A stretch of 64,000 bases of DNA from Montifringilla adamsi. Lineage: Eukaryota > Chordata > Aves > Passeriformes > Passeridae. The notes beneath the pieces were generated by a model. The model ran no database searches, was not told where the DNA came from, and saw only the letters and a program-made list of their open reading frames with translations. The translations under genes were made by a program, and so were the position numbers. Shown here piece by piece: positions 13,611 through 26,286 of this stretch (position 1 is the first letter of the stretch; each line of letters begins with the position of its first letter). Where the stretch lies: contig JAGGNK010007004.1 of the NCBI GenBank assembly GCA_017590115.1, positions 9,050,418 through 9,114,417 of the forward strand. The letters run 5' to 3'.

Positions 13611-16600
13611 TAAATAAAGAAGTTTTGGTTTTTTTTAATTGATGCAGTTTTCTTTCTCTTACAACTTCTTTTCCCCTCATTTTGTGTCTTGGTGAAATAT
13701 TCTTATCTGCAAGAGAAATGAACAATTTTTCCTGTTTCTGCTACTATATATTTTAGAATCACATCTTTGAGCAATTCCTCCTGAAGACCTGTTGGCTGCT
13801 TTCTGGCTTTGACTTCTCTTGGAGAAATTGTAACCTGTTGGGCCTTAATTATAATGACTCCAAGATTCTCCAGCTGCCTTGGATTTTACTATTTCCTCTT
13901 GCTATATTTCTTCCACTACTCCACCTCTTCTTTGCCTCCAACTCTTCTGCTCTTCTTCTGATGACCGGAATTAAAACTTTCACTAGCAGAAATTATGGTG
14001 TGCAGCTGTGCACACCATTTGCTGATTCCAGATTCTTTCCCTCTGTTTATGCTTTCCACACAGATTGTTGCTGCCACTGGAAAAACAAATTAAATTAAAC
14101 TGGCACCCGGCTCACTGGTGAGACTGGCCGTAAACAAGCTGGGGAATGTTGGAGCGGGAGATGGCCCTAAGAAACTGAAATCAAATAAAAAGCCCAGCTG
14201 CAAAGAACCATTTAGCACAAATGCCTAGAAAATATCCTGAAGGTGAGGCATCCCAAAGGGGAATGACTGTGTGTTGGTTTTTATTGAGTTTAATAAGCTT
14301 TGGTGTCTTTCTCCAGGTTGGGGAGGTAGAAGGTTGACTTGGAGGCCTTGAGAAGGATTTCTAGTAAAGCATGATTTCCATCCTCCTATTCTCTGCAGAC
14401 TGTTTTGCTTGCTGATTAGTTAGTGAGTATGTAGAATAAGGGGAAACATTCCCTGCTTTGTGTTAACATCCACATGTGGGTCTGCTGAGATATTTCAAGT
14501 CTGGAACCTGACTGGCAAAATGTTGGGTACCTTCCAACGTGTGTCTCCAGCTGCATGTGAATATGCATCCCTGAAATGCTAGCACTTGGCAGCCACCAGG
14601 ATCTGCAAATATTAAAGTATTCATTCTTGGACCTACCTATATGTTTATAACTTGCCTTCCCCAACTATGTGTGAGAGTCCAAAACCAAAGAATCCCCAAA
14701 TACCCTTTATGTGCTCCCTGGCACTCACTCACACACACACTCGTACGTGCATGTGCATGTATGCATAGTTATTAGTCAAAAATACATGCAGACAGACCCA
14801 AAAAATAAGGCAGAAAGGAAAGCTGCTTTTGAAGACGACACCGTTCACAAGATGCAGCATTTGCAGCTTGATTTTTGTTCTTGTATTTGACAGCAGATAT
14901 TTCACTTTTCTTCTTATTTTGTAAGGTATTCTGAGCTGAATAAGAAGTCACCAGAAACTTGTGGAGGGCAATAGGGCACATAAAAAACTGAGAGAGAGTC
15001 TATGGGATGGGAAGGAAGCTGCAGGGTAAAGAGGGGGTACTTCTAAAAGGAAGAAAAAAGCAAACTTGTATTGGTTTTTGGGCTCTTATTCCAAATGAAC
15101 TTGCAAACCTCTTCTCCTGTGCGTCCTGCCAGTTGATTTCAGCCATTGCAAGTGATGATTGCTGCACATTCCTCTGTCAAAGAGGCAGCAGGCATGGCTG
15201 GAGAAACCTGGGATTTAACAGCTGGCCGGGGGAAGGGTGGAAAAACCAGAAAATGACCCCCTACATTTGAAAGGTGTGATATTTCTTGCTTGTCCCCCTT
15301 GCCCCCACAGCGCTTCCTTTCCTCCCTCCTACACACACATTAATAAAGCAAATGAGGATTTCAAGCTATGCAGTTCTTGGAAACAGGCTGGAGAGCCGAC
15401 GGCGCTGTAAGCAGTGTGTGATCCTCCTTTTAGGAACGAGTCCCATGTGCTGTGTACAGTGCTGGGACCTCTCTGCCAGCTGGGGAAGAGGCAAAGTCTT
15501 AGCTGAAAGTTCCCTCAGTGCTGGGAGAAACCAGTATGTCTGAAGGCAGGTTGGTATTATACATGTAAGGTATAACGTGACTTTGTCTTTTGCAAAGGTC
15601 CCCATTCAGCAAGGCACGGAGCTGGGAGACCCTGGGCAGAGCAGGACACTTCACAGTCAAACTGAAGATGGTAAACACTTAGAGGAGATAAAAGTTTGAT
15701 GTTCTTTGGAGGGAAACCTGGTCAGAAGTCAAGCTTTTGATGTGGACACAAGCCTCACCTCCTGCCTTGCTTCTGCAGCCAGTGGCTCCAAATTCCAGTA
15801 AAGTCAGACTGAAGATACAGTCTCTTCTCTCACCCTTTCTGCCCCACAGCCACCATCACCACCACAAACTGGCTGGTGAATTGGAGGTCCTGCTTTCATC
15901 TGACTCATTCTCCTTTTCTGTCACAGTGACCTCCAGTGGTTCTCCTCATTTATGTCCTTCATGCTGTGACCCTCTAAAAAACTGAGCTAATTTCTTCCTT
16001 TTTTCTTTGTTTTTTTTTTCTTTTTTTCAAACATCCATAGAGCAAAATGTGTTGAAGGGATCAGTCTTTTAATCAGATTTTTATTGTTGCTTGTGTGGGC
16101 ACTGGATTCCTCCCCACTGAACATGAAGGAAAGACATGCGTCTGTGAGACTGGTGAAATAATTAACTGGTGAAACAGAGCCATTATTTGTGACTATTAAA
16201 TGAATGAGTAAAACTGTTCTCAGATCTGCCAAGATGTTCACATAGAAAAATCAGACTGCTCAAAGGGAGGGAGGGGGTGAGAGGCTTGGAAAAACTGATT
16301 TGCTGAAGTTTGAAGCAGGTCAGGGAAGACTGGGGGAGGGGAAGGGACTAACTTCATCTCTGAGGTGGTCCCACTTTCAAGAACTTTGTGAGCCCTCTTT
16401 CTGGAAGTGGTTCTCTTTATACATTCAGACTTGGCTGGCAGCAGTCACCTTGCTTGGCCTTCCCTTATTTAAAGAAACAGCTGCATATGTCAGTGTTTTT
16501 GTTGCTCTTACTTTGTACCTTGTGCCAGAAGCTCTGAAGTTATAAGCCTGCTCACCTTATATGTACAGCTTATAAATCTGTACTCTACAGAGGGCTGATG

Positions 16601-17159
16601 GGACAGCCCTGGAGGATGGGGATGAAAGGGGAGGGCATCAGAGGCTAAGACTGAGACACCTCTGTAGGCAAATAAAAGACAGATCACCATAGACTGGAAA
16701 AGAAATTGGGTTGAAAATTAGTCAAATGCTGTTAAATTCTGAGGGGCTCTTGGGGGTATTTTTTATTAAGGTAATACTGCCAGTGAACCCAAGAGAAGGT
16801 TTGCCTGACTAAAGCCCCTTGAATATTGCCCTACAGCCTCCCTTGCCCTGCCTGTCCATGCCCCAGAACAGTACCAAAAAACCAGAAGTCTGGGTTTTTA
16901 AGGAAGATCCTCACAAATTAATTTATTGTCTACTGTATCGGGGGAAATCTACACATAAATTTCCCAGCTTGGACACGCCTGCAGTGTGCACTTTTGCTTG
17001 GACGTAGCTTATGTGTCTGATCTGCTGTGACCTTCCTCATTCTTGATGGCCTTGTCTAGTGGCAGAAGGGTAAATATTGGTGAAATGAGGGATGAGTCCT
17101 GAGAATCCAATGTGAGATCAGCATCTGGTTTCTGGGCTAACTACTGATATTTTTTTGAG

Positions 17160-17332
17160 ATGGATGAGAAGCCTGCCTTGAGACAAGCTTGGTCACAGCA
17201 CCAAGCCTGACAGAGCTCAAGGAGTATTTGGATAACACTCTCAGGAACAGGGTGTGACTCTTGGGGATGATGCTCTGCAAGGCCAGGTGCTGGGCTCAGT
17301 GATCCATATGGCTCCACCATTCCAGCTCAGGA
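17160..17332 (+). mobile_element. CR1 LINE 3' end, 5'-truncated
   Basis: The sequence follows the familiar CR1 3' terminal region: a CACAGCACCAAGCCTGACAGAG-like segment, then a 'caaggagtatttggataacactctcaggaac' type segment, 'tgtgactcttgggg', and finally 'ccagctcaggatattctgt' leading into the tail repeat. Only about 170 bases remain, as is usual for 5'-truncated avian CR1 copies. Orientation is plus, because the octamer-type tail follows at the right end. No coding part is left. Confidence 0.85.
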
Positions 17333-18302
17333 TATTCTGTCATTTTGTGATTCTGAGGTTCTGTAACACTGGGATTGATTCTGTGGTTCTGTGACTCTGT
17401 GATTCTGTGATGATTCTGGGATTTTTTGGTTCTGTGACTCTGTGATTCTCTGATGATTCTGTAATTCTGGGATTCTGTGGTTCTGTGACTCTGTGGTTCT
17501 GTGACAGGGATTCTGTGACTCTCTGATTCTGTGACTCTGTGACCGTGACTCTGTGACTGTGACTCTGGGATTCTGTGACTCTGTGACTCTGTGACTAATT
17601 CTGTGACTGTGATTCTGTGATTCTATGACTGTCACTGTGACTGTGAATCTGTGACTGATTCTGTGACTGTGATTCTGTGACTGATTCTGTGACTCTTGGT
17701 CTTTCTCTGTGACTCTGTGACTCTGTGACTCTGTGGCTCTGTGACTGTGACTGTCACTCTGTGACTCTGTGACTGTCACTCTGTGACTGTCACTCTGTGA
17801 CTGACTGTGTGACTGTGACTCTGTGACTGACTCTGACTCTGATTCTGTGATTCTGTGACTGACTCTGTGACTGTCTCTGTGACTCTGTGTTACTCTGTGA
17901 CTGTCACTCTGTGACTGACTCTGTGATGGACTCTGTGACTCTTTGACTGTCTCTGTGACTGTGACTCTGTGTTACTCTGTGACTGTCACTCTGTGACTGA
18001 CTCTGTGATGGACTCTGTGACTCTTTGACTGACTCTGTGACTCTGTGACTCTGTGACTGTCACTCTGTGACAGACTCTGTGACTGTCACTCTGTGTCACT
18101 CTGTGACTGACTCTGTGACGGACTCTGTGACTCTGTGACTGACTCTGTGATTCCATGATTCTGTGTCTGTGACTGTGATTCTGTGACTGACTGTGATTCT
18201 GTCTCTGTGACTCTGTGATTCTGTCTCTGTGACTCTGTGATTCTGTGACTCTGTGTTTCTGTGACTGACTGTGATTCTGTCTCTGTGACTCTGATTCTGT
18301 GA
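17333..18302 (+). repeat. Expanded CR1 tail minisatellite (about 970 bases)
   Basis: CR1 elements normally end in a few copies of an 8-base repeat such as ATTCTGTG. Here that tail continues for nearly 1 kb as interleaved TCTGTGAC, TTCTGTGA and GACTGTCAC-type units. A higher-order unit is visible: the stretch beginning GACTCTGTGTTACTCTG at 17881 recurs at 17963, a period of 82 bases. The left end keeps the TTCTGTGA form; the middle is dominated by CTCTGTGACTG variants. Reading it in reverse gives long S/H/R/E/T-rich frames that are not genes. Confidence 0.9.
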
Positions 18303-21300
18303 GCCTCTCCCCATCTTGGGAGGCAGCCGGTGTGCAGTGAGCACATCCAGCAGTCTGCTGGGCCCGGGGATAGCTCCTGCTAACATCAACAAAAGCTCTG
18401 CAGGGTGTTTATAGTGCACCCAGAGCAGCATTCCTTTCTCCGTACCTAACAGATACTGTACGTTCCACTGGGAATTGTTCCATGTAATCCCACCTAGGCT
18501 CTGACAAATCAGCCCACTGCTCTTCAGGCAACTTGCCTTTGTGCTCCCTTTCCTCTTCATCTGCTAAAATCACCTAGGAAGAGCCAGGCATTCTCCTGAG
18601 CTCCTTTGTTCCCAGTATTTTCACTTAGATCCTTGGGCATGGTTTTGATTATGCATGCATATGCTCTTACTACAATGCTGTTTAAATAATAACACACAAA
18701 GCAAAATGTTCATGTGAGCGTGCTCTAAATTTACTGGTGATTTTCAACCGTAAGACTGCTACGTCTGTCTCTGTAGGTCTCTGGCTGCTGGCTATTTTTA
18801 TAAGTGTAACTATTAATGGTCCCAGTGGGTTGATCTTTGTCTGATAAAAACGTCTCTTAAATGGATTAAATATAAGTGACGAATCAACTGTTGTTAGAGC
18901 TCTTAACTCCAAGTATTTACCCCATGTCATCTTATCATTATCTGAGCAGCTCAAATGCAGTCATAGTGATTGTGATATATTTATTTAAAGTTTTCATTCT
19001 TGTGCCAATAATGAGCCTCTAAAACTGAGAAAAGCTGAGAGTTCTGGATCTGCTTAGCCCTATGGAGCCCTGATGTAAGAGTAAGTACAGTACAAAAATA
19101 AAATCCAAACTCAGTAGATGTCAGCTGCATTTCATTAATGTGGATATCATTTTCTGTATCTTATTTCATGATCTGATGTTTCAGATATTAACAAATCTAC
19201 TCTGTCCTGTAAGGAACTTCCTGTAGCCATTGCACAACATCCAGGCTGCTTGAGAAGAGACCTTTTGAAGCACAGCTTCTCTGGATCTTTCACACTCAAA
19301 AATCCCAAACTTTTGTTAAGTTTTTGTACCGATGCCAATTCGTCCCAGCAATCACTTGGAACTGTGTATCCTTTACGTGGCTGTCAGTAACTCTGTCCTG
19401 GTTGTCCCAGGAGATGAGCCCACACATCCTCCCAGCCTCTGGAGCTGGCTCTGCCCCTGCTCTTGCCTTCTTCTTCCCGCCTTGTCTGCAGACTCTGTGT
19501 GTTGTTGTGGTTTTGCTGTGAGTGGCTGGCAGGTTCTGCATCCAACAAACTCCAGAGCCTCCCTGTGATTAGGGACTGAGCACTTGTGCATGTGAAAAAC
19601 ACTTCTGTGGTCCAGGAGATCATGCAATCCTTGCTTATTTATGGGTAAGGAATGATGTGGGATTCATATTGGCACATTAGACTCAAACTGCTCGAGGCTG
19701 TGCAGCAAGCCTGCCAACCCAAGGTGCATTTCTCAGGACATTTGGGGAGTTACAAGGAGGCTTGTCCTTCATCTCCGGTGATTTGATGTGTATGAGCGGA
19801 ATGTCATGACTACACAATAAGAAGAAGATCCATCATTATCCCCAAAAGCATGATAAGCCCATTTTATCTTATGAAAAATGTATTAAGCCTATGTGCTTTC
19901 CTGGTAAATCTCTCCTGGTTGTTATTGGAACAGGAACAGGAGCAATGCAAAAGGTAGAAAGGAGAAGATCTGTTTACAGACTCTTCTTGCCTGCTGGCAT
20001 TGGAAATTGTAGACATTTTAAAGTGGGTACAGCAAAGTCCTAAATCTTCCCTGTTTTGTCTCAGAATTCCAAAAGGAGACTGGCCTAAAAGCCTGATGAG
20101 GAATCGGCTGCTTAAGCTCCAGTTCTCACATGGATGGGCCACCACCCCTCTGCTCCCTGGCCTGGGTGAGAGGAGCCAGGGGGCAGTTCTCATTTCACCC
20201 TGGGGTTGGTCTGATTGCTGACCTGAACCTCTGGCAGAACGTGACACAGACACTTTTCCTCTTACTGGGAGAAGGTCTGATGTGGTTTGGATCAGGGTTA
20301 GTTGCACCCAGTGCTTGTGTGTTTCCATGGCCTTTCAGCTAGTAAAGGCTGAGGGAGGGCAAGAACAAGTTTATGAAAACAGGTAAAGTGTCTAACAGTG
20401 TGAAAACTTGAGCTGAATCACAGTAGATCTTCACTCCTCCAGTGCAGTGACAAAATGGGGAAAATGGACGCACAAGGTGACAAGATGGGATTCTTTTTCC
20501 TTTTGTTGTGCCCTAGTTTCTGTTTGAGTGACCCAGATCTTGTAAAATGTATTTCTAACAACAGTAATGCCCACAAATCCCTCTTGCTAGACTCTAACAT
20601 GCTTGTAGATGCATAGCCATGGCAAGAAAGGTGGTTCCAATACATAATGAAGGATTTTCCTTAGTGAATATGTAGGGCTTTCCTGTAAGTTCCACTTGAA
20701 AAAAAAAATATCCCTTCAAATGTTCAGAAGTTTTTCTTAAGGGAACTTGGTCCACACTATGCAGGGTGGCCTCAAACATGCTCTCTGAAGTCCAGGCCTG
20801 GACTATTTCAGCACAGCAGTGAGCCCATGAGTGTGCAGAGGATGCTCACCTGCCCTGTCAGAGAGCAGAATCCAGCTGTTGGATGGTCCATGGCATAGGC
20901 ATTGCAAACCACTCTTTTGGATCACTCACACATCTGGAAAGAAAGGCATGGAGAAGGTTAGATCATAGACATTTTCCACAGCAAATTAGTTAACATTAAC
21001 TGCAGGAAAAAATTATTTGTGAGGAGAACCGTCCAGGAAACCAATTAAAAAAGTGGACTCGAGGGGGTGTGTATTCAGAGAACTGTGTGGGAAGCTGTGT
21101 GCATAGCTTCCACTGAAGTCAGTGTCCAGAGGGGCGTCCTGGGGGATGGATGAGCCACGAGAAAATGTCTTTAAGCATTGTCACCTTTATCTGGGTGAAT
21201 ATGAAACCTGTCACTTATTACCTGATGACCGTGTTCATAGTCTGGTTAAAAACTGGGATAAGCAACCACGGTGAAAAAACCCAACAGAACAAAACAACAC

Positions 21301-24300
21301 AACACAAAACAAAACAAAACAAAACAAAACAAATCAAACCAAAGCTACCACCACCAAAATCAATCAACCAACCAACCAAACCAGTGAGTGGGAGAGGGGC
21401 AGGATACACACTAATGTTTTACATTTCTGCCCCAAGCTTTTCACACAGCTCACAAACCTTCAGAAAATTGGACAAATGTGACTTCATTTTGAATAATTGC
21501 TAGGATAAAGAAATGAAATTACTTTCCCAAGGAGTCCCAGCGCTCACCCCATTAAAATTGGGGATGAATGCATGTGCCTCTTTTCCTGCTTTGTTCTTGA
21601 ATCTATTTGCAGAAGCCGGTGGTGGTTTCATAGAGGACAAAATGTACTTTTTAGTGACTTTGCTGCTCATCTGACCCAACTCCTCATGCTCATGGTTCCC
21701 ATTTTATTTTGGGAGGTATCACATTGTGGTGCTTAAAAGGTGGCTTGTGCTTCCTCTAGTTGTATCTCTTTTTAAAATAAATAAAGCTCCTTAGACTCCA
21801 CAGAAACTATCACAGCACTTTTTCTCTGCAGTAAATTATGACCAAATAACAAAATGTTTCAAACTCTCAAAGGCTGTAACTAAATACAGCCAGCAATCCC
21901 CAACTTTCTGAATTACTGCAAGAAAGCCAAGTTCTCTGTGGTGGCTCAGCAGATCAAGGGCACTTACTCATGAGTGAGCAGGCATGATCACTGCACTGTG
22001 GCTGCGTTGTGTTGGGACAGTGCTGTCCACAGGTTGGGGTGGGGAGTGCTTCAAACCAAGCCAAGCAGTTCCTGTGCCTGAAATGCCTTCCTTGAGAGCA
22101 GAGAGCCCTTCCAGAGGACAGGCATAAACTGCACTCGTTGTTTTTTGTGTGTCTCGAAGGCCAGATAAATGTCTGTATTTACAAAGGACCACGAAACAAA
22201 CTCTGTGAGAGGAACTCTACTGTTGCATGAGCTCCCTGTGCCAAGTGCACGGAGCCTGGAAAGGGCTGTGATGGAGGTCCAGCACAGGGGAGCTGCTGGG
22301 AAGAGCTGTCAGCATTTGATGTCTCTTAACCACTTTTAAGTTCTGTAGTAAACACGGGGACTGCTGTAAAACCAGAGCGGTGGTGGGTGCCAAACCTGTG
22401 CTCCCCTTGGAGGTCTTGGGCAGGAACAAAGTTTCAGGCTGTGCTGGTTGGGTCTGGGAGGCAGGACTGCTGCTCAGGACACGCCTGAGTGAGGCCACCG
22501 TGCCCTGGTGTCACACGCTGGCCTCACTCATTCCTTTGTAGTTCTGACTCGTATTTGACCTGTCCAGGTGAAACCTTGGAAACTGCCTTTCAGGAGATTT
22601 CAGCCAAATTTATGTGTTTAAATGTAAACCAAGGAAAATCAATTGTATTGCCCAAGTAAAAAATCTTTTGGAATTTCTCCTGAGAAGGCCTAGCACCTCT
22701 ATGGCTCACAGAGGAAAAAGTGGAAATTCGGAAGGGCATCCTCTGCATAGTGAGTGCTCTTTTATCACCTTGAGGAACATCTGGGCATGCTGTAAGCCTC
22801 TGAAAAATCACATTAATTTAATGGAATCTCCTTTATCAGCAAAACCCTCATTATAGTTCAGCTCCTGTGCATGAGTGGACTTTCTGTGCACATCCCACCA
22901 CCCTCCAGGAGGGCAGACCCTGCCATCTGAGCAGGCTCATGCTCAGAGACGATGAAGGCAAAGGATAATTTTCCCCACAGCTCCTGCTTGGCCAGGAGCT
23001 TGGGAAAAGCCACTGGGATAGGGTGGTGTGAAGCAAAGTGAGGAGGAAGCTGCTCCACTCTGTTCCTGCTGGGAGGTGGGCAGAGAGCAGGAGGAATGGG
23101 GGATGATGGGGATGCTGAGGGAAGAGCACAACCCACCAGTGGAAAAGCTGGGATAAAGGGCTTGGAGAAACACAAGATCAATGGCTGTGAGGCAGGATGT
23201 GGAGAAAGGACTTGCTGAGACAAGAGACTGGTGGGGAAAGTTGCTGTGAGGGAGGTGAGGTCTGGGATTAGCTGGGAATTGGGAGAGCAAGAGAAACAGA
23301 GCTGAAAGGACATGAATGCAAGAGTGCAGCCTTCCTAGAGGTTGTTCAGTAAAACATGAAATACTGAAGTTTGAGCATAATTTCTTTTCTCCTCCAGGTT
23401 TTGGTGCCATGGACATTAGAAAATACCAGGATAAGTTCTGATTCTCAGGCCCTGACCCCTGCAGGTGTCTTTGAGACTTTGAAAAGTTGAACATTTAGGG
23501 TTTAACTGTCTGAGAAACTGAAATCTCTGGGAGATCTTACCCCCCACTGCAAGAAAGGCAAACTGCTCTAGTTTGTCTCAGAAATGGGGATCTTCAGGAT
23601 TTATTTTCCTGCAAAGCTGAGAGCTCAAAAAGGTTTTGCACTCAGCTTGGTGGAGTCTGCAGCATTGACTTTCAAACCAGAGTGTGTGAAGCACAGGCTC
23701 CACACACAGCTTTTGTAAGGCCTGTGCAAAGTTTTTTCAGAAAAACAGAACTTTTGCTTAAACTCTCTACAATTGCAGGTTTTACCTATAGGAAACTAGG
23801 AAAAAAATTACAAGTCCTCACTGGACAGTGGAAGGATACAGGGCAGACCAGAGACACTTCAAAATCAGTTTTCCTCTTATGAGGAGGCCACTTCTGTGGA
23901 GCCAAGGTTAAACACTTGGGTTTTTGGTTTGGTTCAAGCTCTTTGGGCCCCTGTCTGCCAAGGCTCATCCTTTCTGATGAAGATAAATTGCCTCTGACCA
24001 CCAGAGATTTCAGTTTTAGTTCCAGCTGGGATATGCTGGTAATCCTGAGATACAAAATTGTCTTCTGAATACATTGCAGTTAACTTCAGTTGTATAAATC
24101 CAAGCATTAGCTGGATACTATAAATAGGCAGGATGTGCAAGGAGGCCAAGTCAAAAATGTGCAGAAATCCTGCCTTTTTTCCTTCATGCTATGCTTCATC
24201 ATGTACCATATTTTTCATCTGAAAAGGAAACAGCATGCACGTGCTTTGTGGCTGCTGTAATTAACTGAACATAATGAAGCGTTGAATTTCACACTCCAGA

Positions 24301-25465
24301 GAAGTAGATTGGGAAGGATGGGTGATTTTTTTCTCAAGTTTTCCTGCTTTTAGTATTTTCTTTGAGGTAATTTTCTGCAAGATTGGGTAGGGAGCAGAAA
24401 TACATCTGGTTTATATTACATGATGGCTGTACTTTGGCAATGGAAAAAGATGGCACTTAAAAAAAAAGGAAAGAAGAATAAAAAAGAAAAGTTTGGCAAT
24501 GACAGAACAGAGCAACAATTACAAGAACTATCTTAAAATTCCCAGGATTTGTGATTTATTTTTCCATGCTTGCATTTTTCTGATGTTGCTGGTGTTAAAG
24601 GAGTGGGACAGAGGAAATTCAGTTGGACTTTGCAAAGTTCAGATATCTCTGTGAAACAATTCCCTTTACTCAGGTTGCCCCAACAGCTGCTGCTGTGATT
24701 TGAACACGAAAGGGATAAAAGCAAGAAAAAGTGATAGACCATGACTTTTTTTCTCGTGTTTCCTTCAGCCAGTGGACATGAAGTCTTGAAGGGGGTGCCT
24801 CTCTTAGCTGGTCTCGTCTGTGGGGACGAGGCAGAAGCAGGATTAATGTGGATGGCTTTGGAAACAGAGCCGTGTGAGGCATCTTTGCGGTTGGAGAGGG
24901 GAAAATGTATTCCAGCAATGCAAGAGCACCTGGTGGTACATCCCCTGGCACAGTTTCCAGCCTCTGTATGTCCACCCAGAAAACAAGTTTTGCCCCCTCA
25001 CACACGCAGGAGCACAAAGAGCTGAGGTTCTGCTGGTGCTGTGGCCACCTGGCTCTGGGGGCAGAGGTGTTGGGAGCCCAGGACAGAGAGCTGGGCTTTT
25101 TTGGGCAACCTGGGTCCTGTGAGCACCTTCCCAGGGCAGAGCAAGCCAAGCCTCCCCTGGGGCTGCTCCTCACTGCCTCCAGTTTGGAGAGTGCAGGGGT
25201 TCTGGGCACCTTGGGAATCTGCTTCCCCTGCACCGGGGTCTGAGCTCTGGGAGCCTTTTTCACCCCCAGGGTTGTTCAGCAACTCAGTAACTTGAAATAG
25301 AACACTGGAACAAAAATATGTTCTGAGTGATCTTTAAGTAAAAGCTAATGTGAAAATGTGGGAGTTTAGACCAATGTAAACACATTACATTTAAAACAAT
25401 TTTCAGATGTAGTAAATAAAAAAATTTGTTCCTGCTCTTGAAATTCCTAAAAAACACATTTTCCT
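18303..25465. other. Intergenic DNA between the CR1 tail and the PTHLH 3' end: no gene recognised
   Basis: No domain or splice-connected exon series found. The longer minus-strand frames at 22858-23494 and 24670-25263 lie in purine-rich (22850-23330) or locally GC-rich (24980-25260) DNA and look like chance frames rich in S, P, L and A. AAAAC-type simple repeats lie at 21280-21375. Confidence 0.6.
21280..21375 (+). repeat. (AAAAC)n and related C/A-rich simple repeat
   Basis: AACAC and AAAAC units run from about 21290 to 21335, then grade into CAAACC/CAACCAACC units to about 21380. Simple-sequence DNA, possibly the decayed tail of a retroposon. Confidence 0.85.
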
Positions 25466-25489
25466 TTTGAGTCATGATTTAGATTATAT

Positions 25490-25495
25490 TTTATT
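25490..25495 (-). terminator. PTHLH: Distal PTHLH polyadenylation signal AATAAA
   Basis: AATAAA reads 25495 to 25490 on the minus strand, within TGTCTAATAAAATATAATC, the arrangement I recall at the human PTHLH 3' end. Cleavage is expected 10-30 bases further, near 25480-25460. Confidence 0.85.
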
Positions 25496-25845
25496 AGACA
25501 TTTTTTACAAATTTTAAAATACTGCTATTATACATGCACAAAGGAAAATCAGTTTGAACAATTGTATGTAGGCATTCGTTGAAGTCAACCACAAAACAGG
25601 AACATTTTATGTCAGTTATCAATGTACTCAATATGTATATCTAAAGTGCATTATGTTACAAAAAATATAGAAAGTCAGCAGCACCAAGATACGTTCACAA
25701 AATAAATACACCAGTCAACAAAATAAATTATGGTAAATGTGACAAAAATAATTGTCTTAGCCTTAGCCAAAAAAAAAAAAAAAAAAAAAAGGAAAATTCA
25801 CAATAACCAAATGTGCAGTTTCAGAGAGCAATGGGGGGGAAAGGT

Positions 25846-25851
25846 TTTATT
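25846..25851 (-). terminator. PTHLH: Proximal PTHLH polyadenylation signal AATAAA
   Basis: A second canonical AATAAA lies 107 bases after the alternative stop codon, in CAGAATAAAACC; a similar signal is present at the same place in human as I recall it. Use would give a shorter 3'UTR that keeps the Pumilio-type site but loses most of the AU-rich part. Confidence 0.5.
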
Positions 25852-25957
25852 CTGAGCATTTACAATATTTACAGGTAATAAATATTTTAATACTTCCCAT
25901 ATGTTCACTATTACAGAATACTGCAATGTGTCTTCCAAATATCTCTTGCTGAAAACA

Positions 25958-25967
25958 TCAGCGCCTC
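25958..25967 (-). CDS. PTHLH: PTHLH alternative terminal coding segment (141-residue form)
   Basis: A strong acceptor (a long T/C tract ending TTTGCAG, 25980-25968) precedes an exon beginning GAGGCGCTGA. Joined to the AG left by the main exon, it reads R-R-R-stop, with TGA at 25960-25958. Mature length becomes 141, as in the mammalian 1-141 form, whose ending I recall as R-R-H. The downstream noncoding sequence also resembles the human 3'UTR closely, which supports a real terminal exon. Not testable here: whether all transcripts splice to it or some end after the read-through stop. Confidence 0.9.
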
Positions 25968-26251
25968 CTGCAAAGAAAAGAAAGGACAAGAAAAACAGAA
26001 AAATTAATTAATTTTCACTTTTTCACTTCAAATGTGTGGACGTAGAATCAATAGCAAGAGTGCCACAAACTAACAGGTGTGCCTTGCTAGTAACCTTCTG
26101 CTATAACAGGGCCTGTTTGACCATGTCACAGTTTTAGACATTTATTCAAGATCTCTGTTATGTTTTTCTCAATGCAACTCCTCTAGAATTGTCATGACCC
26201 ACAGTTTGTCATACACTGAGGCCATTGTACCCTCAGAGGAATGGAAAGGGG

Positions 26252-26286
<35 letters not shown>

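Larger units (their letters stand above)
1..17159. other. Intergenic DNA 3' of PTHLH: no gene recognised
   Basis: AT-rich sequence with only short, composition-driven open frames on both strands and no recognisable protein domain, exon series or RNA gene. Small features seen: a TAGCATCTAGAATA duplication at 4803-4833, a CA/GT-rich alternation at 14724-14765, and scattered TTTGG and T/A tracts. The stretch 8800-9130 is AT-rich with several TAAT-type motifs and could be regulatory, but nothing proves this. Confidence 0.6.
25470..25957 (-). other. PTHLH: PTHLH 3' untranslated region with conserved control motifs
   Basis: About 490 bases, very AT-rich, follow the TGA. From memory, long stretches match the human PTHLH 3'UTR, for example the parts around 25660-25640 and 25560-25490. 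That is unusual conservation for noncoding DNA. Visible elements are several ATTTA pentamers of the AU-rich instability type and a Pumilio-type TGTAAATA at 25873-25866. A T tract of 22 (A on the plus strand, 25769-25790) sits where I recall human having a shorter T run. PTHLH mRNA is known to be short-lived, which fits the AU-rich elements. The 3' end is estimated from the polyadenylation signal. Confidence 0.88.

Noticed and set aside
17327..18560. Long minus-strand frames rich in S, H, R, E, T and Q (17327-17779, 18096-18560)
   Set aside because: They are translations of the CR1-tail minisatellite; the 8-base period, not protein selection, creates them.
22858..23494. Minus-strand frames of 151 and 183 codons
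   Set aside because: Two overlapping frames in the same purine-rich block, S/P/L/F-rich, with no recognisable domain.
24670..25263. 197-codon minus-strand frame just beyond the PTHLH 3' end
   Set aside because: Locally GC-rich sequence with competing plus-strand frames of similar length and no recognisable motif; it is downstream of the PTHLH poly-A signal.
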